From Cliona cf. orientalis (Eukaryota; Porifera; Demospongiae; Clionaida; Clionaidae), in assembly GCA_963930775.1 (NCBI GenBank), contig OZ005705.1:4340001-4404000 (forward strand): 64,000 bases of DNA, in the 5' to 3' direction. The notes under the pieces are model-generated. The model did no database searches. It had not been told where the DNA came from and saw nothing but the letters and a program-made list of their open reading frames with translations. Positions 56,901 through 64,000 of the stretch are shown here, in pieces (position 1 is the stretch's first letter; each line of letters opens with the position of its first letter). Both the position numbers and the translations under genes were made by a program.

Positions 56901-59900
56901 GACACAAGTTATACTAACTAGCTGGTATTATATGAATATACTTGTTACATGTAACTAGCAACTATAATTATAAACTTTCAGATCAGAGATGCATCACCAC
57001 ACTCTGGAATAGTGGTTTCCTGCAAGAGTGGCTGTGTGCCTGTTGGTGGAAATGTCAAACTTAGAGTTATCATAAAACCAGAGATAATTGAACTATTTGA
57101 TGTGAAGCTGATTGTGGACTTGAAGGGTGGAAACAGTATTTGTCTGAGAATAACAGGCACTGTGGAATATCCATCTATCAGCATTAGTGAGGTGTGTTGA
57201 TTTTATACTGTAGTCCATACTCAGTCAAGCATACTAATTATGCATATAGGACACATTTCGGTTTGGTGGTGTTTATTGTGGAGCCAGGGCAACTATTCCA
57301 TTCACTGTATCCAACAAGGTATGAAGGTTGTCTATTACCATAAAAAGATCATGTATGTTATCAGTGACTGATTCAGGGATTGGTGAAGGTGCAACTTGTG
57401 TTTGACCTGACTTATCTTTCAGAATTTTCTCTGATAGGTCCAGTGATGCCTGGCTCTTATGGTATGAGTACTGCATGTGAACTACAGTGTGTGGTGCACT
57501 ACTATCAATTAATGCACAGCCTTGTCCTGTCTCAGCTAGTTAACTTTACAAATCTCATTATTTGCAAAATTTTCAGCAAGCAGTATGATTTACTAATCTT
57601 GGTTCATTGACCTCCAGAATTCCTGTAGGGGGGGATAATTAATATGGTTATATACACACGTAGTTCTGCTGTGTAATGCGGCAATGTTGTGCAACAATAT
57701 TGTTATGAAAACTATGATTTCTGACTGTTGTTTATTAGGTGAAGGGATCCAGGCCAATGATCCAGCTAAAGGTGTATTCCTTGTCAACCTTCCAGGAAAG
57801 ACTGATGCTCAGTGTCTACTACAATTCTGTCCACTAACAGTATGCTGTCAGGATAGCACTGGTATCTAGTGTACATGTAATTATTGTAATAACTGTAGGT
57901 AGCCTCATATGACTACCAACTGCCCTTGCTGGTGAATGGTATGAGAGCAGCCAATTGCCCTCCTTCATCATCCTGGCCTCCCTCAAATGCTTGTTCAACT
58001 ATCACTCTTCACCCTACAATGCCTATGCCAGGAAAGGTAAGCAGTATCAGTTAATGATATTATGCATTGGTGAATATCAGAATTATGATTATTTTTACAG
58101 ATACCAAGCTGCCGTGTCTTGGCAACAGTAATGACATCTCCTCTGCTAGTGTCCAATACCGTTCTGAATTTTTCTATTCATCCTGGATTTTTGGACGAGA
58201 TACATGCTCCAATAGAGCATCAAGAGGTAGTAATAGTTAGAATATGAAAATGAAAATCAAGGACATGTTCTCCAAGCCCAGCTATGTTTATTGCAAGTTA
58301 GAAATATATATCATGAACAGCAGGCAAATTTTTCTCTTGGTGAAAATTTCCACTGATACAACAGGGGCGGGGGAAGGTAGAAAATTATGGTGAGACTAAA
58401 GTGGCAGCATATTAATATGCAAGAGGTACGGGGACCTAGCATCCCCTTCCCCAGAATATTTCTGAGATGGACATTTTCAGCTATATTAAACTTTCAATAA
58501 CTCTCAGTTCATGGATGATGCCTGGTCGCCAATATCTCTAAGACCAGGACTACAGCTGCTATTATAATAGTTGCATGTGCATGTGATTGCTCGAGCGTGT
58601 GCTTAAGCGCTTGTGCAGAACATGCAGTAGGCGTGATTCATAGTTTCAGCACGCCCTACTAGCGCGTATAGCTACGAAAATCAGACTAAATATTGCTCCC
58701 CCGGCCCTGCAAAACTGTATAATTATGCTGCAATATTGAAATCTTTTAGGTGATAAAACTGAGAAATGTCAGTGACCATCCCCTATCCTGGGCACTAGAT
58801 TATTCCACTTCTCCAAGATTGGATGATAAAACATTCCAATTTTGTGTTCCATCTGGAACAAGTGCAACTAATGAATTTCCAACATTGGTCTCTGCTGCTC
58901 ATCTTCAACCCGGAGAAGAATTTATCTTTACTGCAGTCTGTCAACCACGTGAGATTGAATATAGATCAGCCAGAAGGCTCTGTTATCAATGCTAACCTTA
59001 ATGCAGCCCACCATGGTACTTTTGATGACATGGTTTCACTGATCCTTAATGGTGATGTCATCAGACCTTATCGGAACATTGAGCTGAGGGCAAGCTTGCC
59101 AGCTGGAACATTTTCCATTAATCCTGGTCATGTCGTGGTTCAACCAGTCCCACTCAGAGTGTCAGTCATAGCAAAATTCACTGTTTGTGCTGAGTACTTT
59201 ACAAGGTAGGCACATGGTATTGATCACACTTAGCTTAATAGTATCTATTTTGTGTAGCCCAGTGGAATTGAGTGTGTCTCTGCCAACAGTGGACAGTGAA
59301 GTCAATCTTGTCGTCACATTTCCAGAAGATTCGACTATTTATAACATAGACCATTCTAAGAAGACTGAGATTTCTTGTCAGCTGGAGTTCAGTTCAACAA
59401 AGCCAATTTCAAAGTCAGATTACATCATCATCGCTGATAAGTCATCTGATATAAGGTACAGTGATTAGCATAACAAACTAGAGCTCTGTAGAGCACATAC
59501 CCCGCGCGCTCTGCAACACTATGCGGCAGTTTTGAGATGTGACGACCCTTTCCAACATTGAGCTTGAGCATGCACAGTCACAACAGCATACTGAAAGGAT
59601 GGGTGTGGTCGATAAACCACAGTCATGCTGAACAGAGAATGCACGATTTGTAGCACTAGTAAGCTTACCTTTTTGAGCAATTTGAAGTGCGTACAAGCCA
59701 GTTTTTCACCGATATCTACTGATTGGTTGTCCTTACAGCTCGCACAGATGCCTAGAACACGAGATCTGGCGATTTTCGTGCCAACGACGACGATGACGAC
59801 AACGACAGACGGACAAACCGATTGCTTTACCCCTTGCGCATGCGCGCGGGGTAATAAGTTCACAAACAATATTTGTGGAGGCCTTTGTAATATAGCCACA

Positions 59901-62900
59901 TAATAATTTTGGTCAAAGTATATGTACATGTACATAGTCATGAGCTCAGATAAATCTAGCTACAGCACGGTACACTGCACAAGTGCAAACTAGAACACAT
60001 GGCCGAATACCATGTAGCATATTACAATATGGGTGTGGCTAATAGGCATGGCCAATAAAACACAATTTATGGTCCTCATGGCCCTTATCTAGCACCTGGA
60101 AGCTAAAGGAGTCAGCTTCTTAACATTTCCAACCATTTTACGGCACTCATCGTGATCACTTGCTAGCACACCTAGACTTTATGTGCTCCTTTCACTTCCA
60201 CAGGAAACGGATATGTTTCACGGTTGTTGCAGATAATGACCTGTTCACATTGTACACACTCTTAGCTAACTCCACACCACAGTCAACCACAAGGGGAGAT
60301 AACTATTTACCAAGTCAATCACTACAGCCAAGGTACAGCACATACGTATTATAATTATATGGAATTAATGTCGTAATTATTGTAATTTCAGACATGAAAC
60401 TTCTGGATCACACCTTAACCTGGCCTTCAATTCACCACCCTTCAATGATATTCTTACATATACATGTGATGATTATACTGCTTATACTAGCATACAAGTA
60501 AGTGTGCATGATAGATTGCCTTGTGAAGTGGCAATTGAGTGCCTATGCTACGTATATACATTGCACTACTCATGTGGCAATATTAGCTCACATATCAACT
60601 ATGATAAACATCATAGCTGATGCATGCAAAGAGTATGCAGCCATCGATGAAGGGGATATCTGGAAAATTTCATTGTAAAAATAATGCCTTATTTTATGAC
60701 ATAATTATACAGAAATTAAAAGCATTTGTTCACTTATTATTGTCAACATTATATTATGGGATTGTTCCTATGAATATAAAACAAAAATTTATAACAAAAA
60801 TTTCTGAATCTATTATACTTGCTATTATCAGCATATTGTAAGGGGAAAACTTCATGTTTGTTGCTTTAGGCTATCTTTCAGGATTAGTATTATGGTATCT
60901 TGTAGGATTCTGTACGTGGTATTTGTCGCTGGCTGTCCGCCTATGGATGGTCCAATGGAGTCAAGTCAATTTCATCACCTCTAGATTTCAGAATCAGGGT
61001 GGGAGAAGGTATGATATTGATGGTGCTATTGCATATCTCTTCTGATTGGGAGGGTATACCTCTTTACTTGAAAGTGCACAGGCCCTATGTGTGCTTGCTA
61101 TGTTTGTATCCATGCTTACACATACAGAGTAATTTTGCAATGTGTGTTGGTGTTTCATGCTACCCTCACTCTGCTCTTATTGCAGAGTAATGATTATTGT
61201 CTGAGCAATAGTTATGCTTGCAAGTCTATTGATGTTATCATGTTTCTATTATACGTACATGTACATAGATTTGCCTAGGACGGGAGTTAAACAACGCTCC
61301 AACATAGGAACATCTCGTGGACTGCTTCTTGATTTGTTGACCCATTTGTGTGGGCGTGTTCCACCTGGTATCCCCCTCAATCTTCCACCCTCTACTATAG
61401 CTTCTGAAAGAATCAACCAGCTGTATTCAACCTATGATTCAGTCATCTCATTCTTAAGGTATGTCAAATGAAACAGCCATTTTCTACAATAAATAGGACA
61501 GATTTTCTTCATTCATAGTATTATTAATTTTATCCTATACCCAAGCGGATATAAGCAAAAATTAATAGGGTATGGCATCTACATGCTAAACCAGTAATGC
61601 CTCTAATCCTGATAATTATGCTTAAAATTTGGAGGAGTGGGGAGGGAGAGGCGTTGACAACAGGAGGGAGATATTGCTTGATAAGGAAGGCTGTACATGT
61701 ACAACTCATTTCAGAAACCATTGAGTGCTCAAGATTGCCAAAATTTGGTACTTTTAGAAGAAAGCCACCCCTATCCCACAATTTGTTGAATATCTGTTTG
61801 AGACCTAATACTTACTTGAAAGAATTCTTACCTAGCCCAGCATTGCAATAAGCTCTTTCTATTCTCTGAATAAAATTGAACCTGACACGGCGAGACAACT
61901 ACAGCATGCAAAATTGATAGCTGCCTAGTACCCAGTATTTTACGTAATATAATAATATTATTATACCAGATCAAACTATGTACATTACAAAAGTTGGTCC
62001 ATGCCCCATCTGAGTAGATGGAAACCTACCATATATCCAGTATAATATGCAGTGAGGGTAGTGCATGCAAGAACACTTCGAAGCTGTGACTTGTGTAGAT
62101 TCCCTCTCACCTGACCATGCAGCATGGTTTCACTCTAGGCCTTTAGTTTGATGATGATGAGTCTTTTGCACAACTGTTACAGAAACCAAGGAGGCTTGAT
62201 GTGGATTGTTGTACCTGAAGCTCTGCTTGACTATCATGATTATCAGCAGTGGGTTCAAGATGTCGCAATGAACAGAAATATCAGTTTTAATCCTCAAAAT
62301 GAAGTACAGTTTAATATTCTCTCCCAACAAGCATGGACACACCTTTTAATGCAAATTATAAAGGTACATGTACGTGTGGGTGAGTATTATTATCCAGGGA
62401 TTGCATGATACTAATTGTTGTTTATGCTGTTATGAAGGTTTTGGTACTTCCTCGCGTGATTAAACATGTACCAAAGTATCTTGAGGACAAAGTCTGCAGT
62501 ACTAATGCTGATACCTACTCTATACCAGAGAGGGTACTTCTGGCCTGGCTGAACCATCACTATCAAAATCAACAAAAAGGGATACTGAGAAGGAGGGGTG
62601 TGTTGTGAAATTCAACATATCTGCGATGGGATTGATAATTTACTGCATACTTGTATCATCGTTATTCTTGCAGATTTTGGAATCAAACAAATAACCAATT
62701 ATGATAGTGATTTGATGGACTCAACCGTTCTGGCGTGTGTTCTTGCCTCTTATTGCCCATTTCTGATAGAAATGTACTTTGAAGATTTATATGAGCATCC
62801 TTGTCACCCAGAGCAGTGCACCCATAATGCCATCATATTTATCCGTGCTCTAAAGCATATTGGCATTGATTATGACATTCTACCCAGTGACATATGTTCA

Positions 62901-64000
62901 CCAAATGCTATATCAATGATCCTGTTTATCCTTCATCTCTATGAAAGGATGTTCTCCTTCAAGCCAAAAGAAACACTAATATTTGAAGCTGTTTTGGGTG
63001 AAGCTATAAACCAGCAAGTAAGTCAGTTTATAGGAATATCACCCTTGTACTACATGTATGCATTTGTTCAAATGCACACTATTACAACTGTATGTAGATG
63101 CAATTAGAAAATTCAACATCAAAACAGATCGAGTATCATATTCTGATCAGGGGAGAAGATGCATCAGACTTTCACCTCACAAATGGCAATACCACTATTA
63201 CAGTTAGTTATCAAGAGTCCCTGGTCGAGTAGTATTATTATGACATGAAGTGCTTATAATATGTTTAGCTTGCAGGGCATCAAAGCGGTCAGTTGTACCT
63301 GACATTCCATGGCCACACTCTGAATCCTTCATCAGCTACATTGTTGATTTTAGCTCGCGGTAACAAGAGTGCTGCTAGCTCTGTACAGGCATTCAGGCTT
63401 TCAGGATATGTCTCAAAAGCCAAACCACAGGTATAATATTGCCCACATGTATCATGTCGAAATAACACAATCCATGTGATTTTCTAATCTGCAGTAGCAC
63501 AATATCAACTAGAGCTCTGTAGAGCACATACCCCGCGCGCTCTGTAGCCTCTGTATGCAACACTCTAAGGCATGTAGCTGTTCTACGATTTGACGACCCT
63601 TTCCAACATTGAGCTTGAGTATGCGCAGTCACATCAGCATACTATTATGCTAAAAGAGTGGGTGTGGTCGATAAACCACAGGCATGCTGAACAGAAAATG
63701 CACGATTTATAGCACTAGTAAGCCTTTTTGAGCAATTCGAAGCACGTACAAACCAGTTTTTCACCGATATCTACTGATAGGTTGTGCTTACAGCTCGCAT
63801 AGATGCCTAGAACACGAGATCTGGCGATTTTCGTGCCGACAACGACGACAACGACAACGACAGACAGACAAACCGATTGCTTTACCCCTTGCGCATGCGT
63901 GCGGGGTAATAAATATTAATTTGGTAGAGAGATAATAATTTTTCATGATTGGTGAGATGTAAATGTTCTTATATGCTATCCATTCTGCAGTTTTCAACGA
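50929..64000 (+). CDS. CFAP47: Cilia- and flagella-associated protein 47 (incomplete)
   Basis: Exons: 50929-51114, 51178-51335, 51395-51608, 52053-52099, 52152-52503, 52563-52731, 52787-52908, 53173-53369, 53430-53552, 53616-53765, 53834-54029, 54637-54736, 54789-54892, 55186-55307, 55366-55499, 55567-55677, 55748-55902, 55952-56074, 56982-57191, 57250-57318, 57377-57461, 57739-57839, 57899-58036, 58101-58226, 58750-59205, 59258-59455, 60204-60332, 60392-60497, 60906-61008, 61287-61458, 62183-62363, 62438-62597, 62674-63017, 63098-63223, 63269-63430, 63991 onward. About 1880 residues here. Repeated ASH/MSP-like beta domains (VIDFGDLV, FLDFGPCTVG, EVLDFGSAIV, FRFGGVYCG), the YIDPDYCYN motif and an internal calponin-homology domain fit axonemal CFAP47, which is needed for flagellar motility. 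All phases join except inside 58750-59205. The end of exon 34 uses a weak GTCGAG donor and is uncertain. Confidence 0.9.
54326..54516. mobile_element. TACCGTAAATCGCGAA-type MITE in CFAP47 intron 11
   Basis: 191 bp, ends TACCGTAAATCGCGAAAATT and (inverted) TACCGTACATTACAAATATT, AAATATTT-rich. The host intron is 607 bp, ten times the usual size in this gene. Confidence 0.75.
54846..55125 (+). repeat. CFAP47: Tandem duplication of half an exon plus donor site
   Basis: 54846-54975 (3-prime half of exon 13, its GTAAGA donor and intron start) is repeated at about 55001-55125 with few changes. The second copy has a usable donor but no AG acceptor at its front, so it is probably not spliced in as an exon. 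Confidence 0.85.
56152..56464. mobile_element. CAAGAG-type MITE with 7-bp duplication, copy 3
   Basis: 313 bp, ends CAAGAGTATCTAATAGAGAA and (inverted) CAAGAGTATATAATAGAGAG, long inverted arms of over 100 bp, flanked by exact GTACATA (56145-56151, 56465-56471). CFAP47 intron 18. Confidence 0.88.
56470..56649. mobile_element. TACCRTAGTGT-type short MITE
   Basis: Ends TACCATAGTGTCCCGGGTAA and (inverted) TACCGTAGTGTGTCAGGCAA; interior carries several GGGCGCTTACCCA-like words. It abuts, and slightly overlaps, the duplication of the preceding MITE. A decayed copy is at 38930-39055. Confidence 0.65.
59478..59853. mobile_element. GCGCGGGGTA-type MITE in CFAP47 intron 26
   Basis: Starts CTAGAGCTCTGTAGAGCACA, TACCCCGCGCGC, ends GCGCATGCGCGCGGGGTA; interior has ACGACGACGATGACGACAAC. 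Almost identical to 63509-63909. Confidence 0.82.
62674..63017 (+). other. CFAP47: Calponin-homology domain exon of CFAP47
   Basis: One long exon encodes most of the CH domain: FGIKQITNYDSDLMDSTVLA (typical DLxDGxxLA-like start), SYCPFLIEMYFEDLY, IIFIRALKHIGIDYDILPSD and ISMILFILHLYERM. The following exon begins MQLENSTSKQIEYHILIRGE, the next ASH-type strand, as in vertebrate CFAP47. This order separates CFAP47 from CFAP74, which lacks the CH domain. Confidence 0.8.
63509..63909. mobile_element. GCGCGGGGTA-type MITE in CFAP47 intron 35
   Basis: Second CFAP47 copy in the same orientation, sharing the full length with 59478-59853 except for an extra 20-25 bases near the left end. The short open frames on the minus strand in both copies are by-products. 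Confidence 0.82.

Noticed and set aside
50929-64000. CFAP74 instead of CFAP47
   Set aside because: The internal CH domain followed by an ASH-type strand and the YIDPDYCYN motif fit CFAP47; CFAP74 has no CH domain.

Overview
The window looks like nuclear DNA of an early-branching animal, most likely a demosponge. Three things point there: multi-exon genes with very short GT-AG introns (many of 49-70 bp), animal-type genes for flagella and for a Rel/NFAT transcription factor, and a dense load of miniature inverted-repeat transposons. The species cannot be named from the sequence. No bacterial, plasmid or CRISPR features were seen, and no LTR element, Polinton or other virus-derived copy was recognised.

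Layout. 1-8.9 kb is repeat-rich with no firm gene; it holds a MITE, a possible NF-kB plus ISRE cluster, and a four-unit array of TIR elements that each carry a tRNA-like module. 8.9-16.2 kb is one large foldback composite with a 5-prime-truncated LINE (884-codon RT/endonuclease ORF) and several MITEs nested in it. 16.5-25.4 kb is a CLHC1-like gene (+). Its largest intron holds a 3.1 kb foldback element made of a 67-bp, stop-free minisatellite. 27.0-44.6 kb is PPME1, the PP2A methylesterase (-), 14 exons with TE-filled introns; one coding exon is split by a 640-bp palindromic element with a perfect 9-bp target duplication. 44.6-45.2 kb is a shared divergent promoter region. 45.2-48.6 kb is an NFAT-like Rel-homology factor (+). 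50.9 kb to the right edge is CFAP47 (+), 36 exons seen, incomplete; it carries an apparent one-base frame change and a partial exon duplication.

The host genes are not an operon. CLHC1 and PPME1 converge, PPME1 and the NFAT-like gene diverge from about 570 bp, and CFAP47 follows downstream. CFAP47 is a ciliary gene and CLHC1 orthologues are poorly characterised, so a functional link between them is only suggested. Much of the interest lies in the TE ecology: several TIR families with distinct target duplications (5, 7, 8 and 9 bp, and TA) can be dated relative to one another because they sit inside each other, and filled sites can be compared with empty paralogous sites inside this same window.
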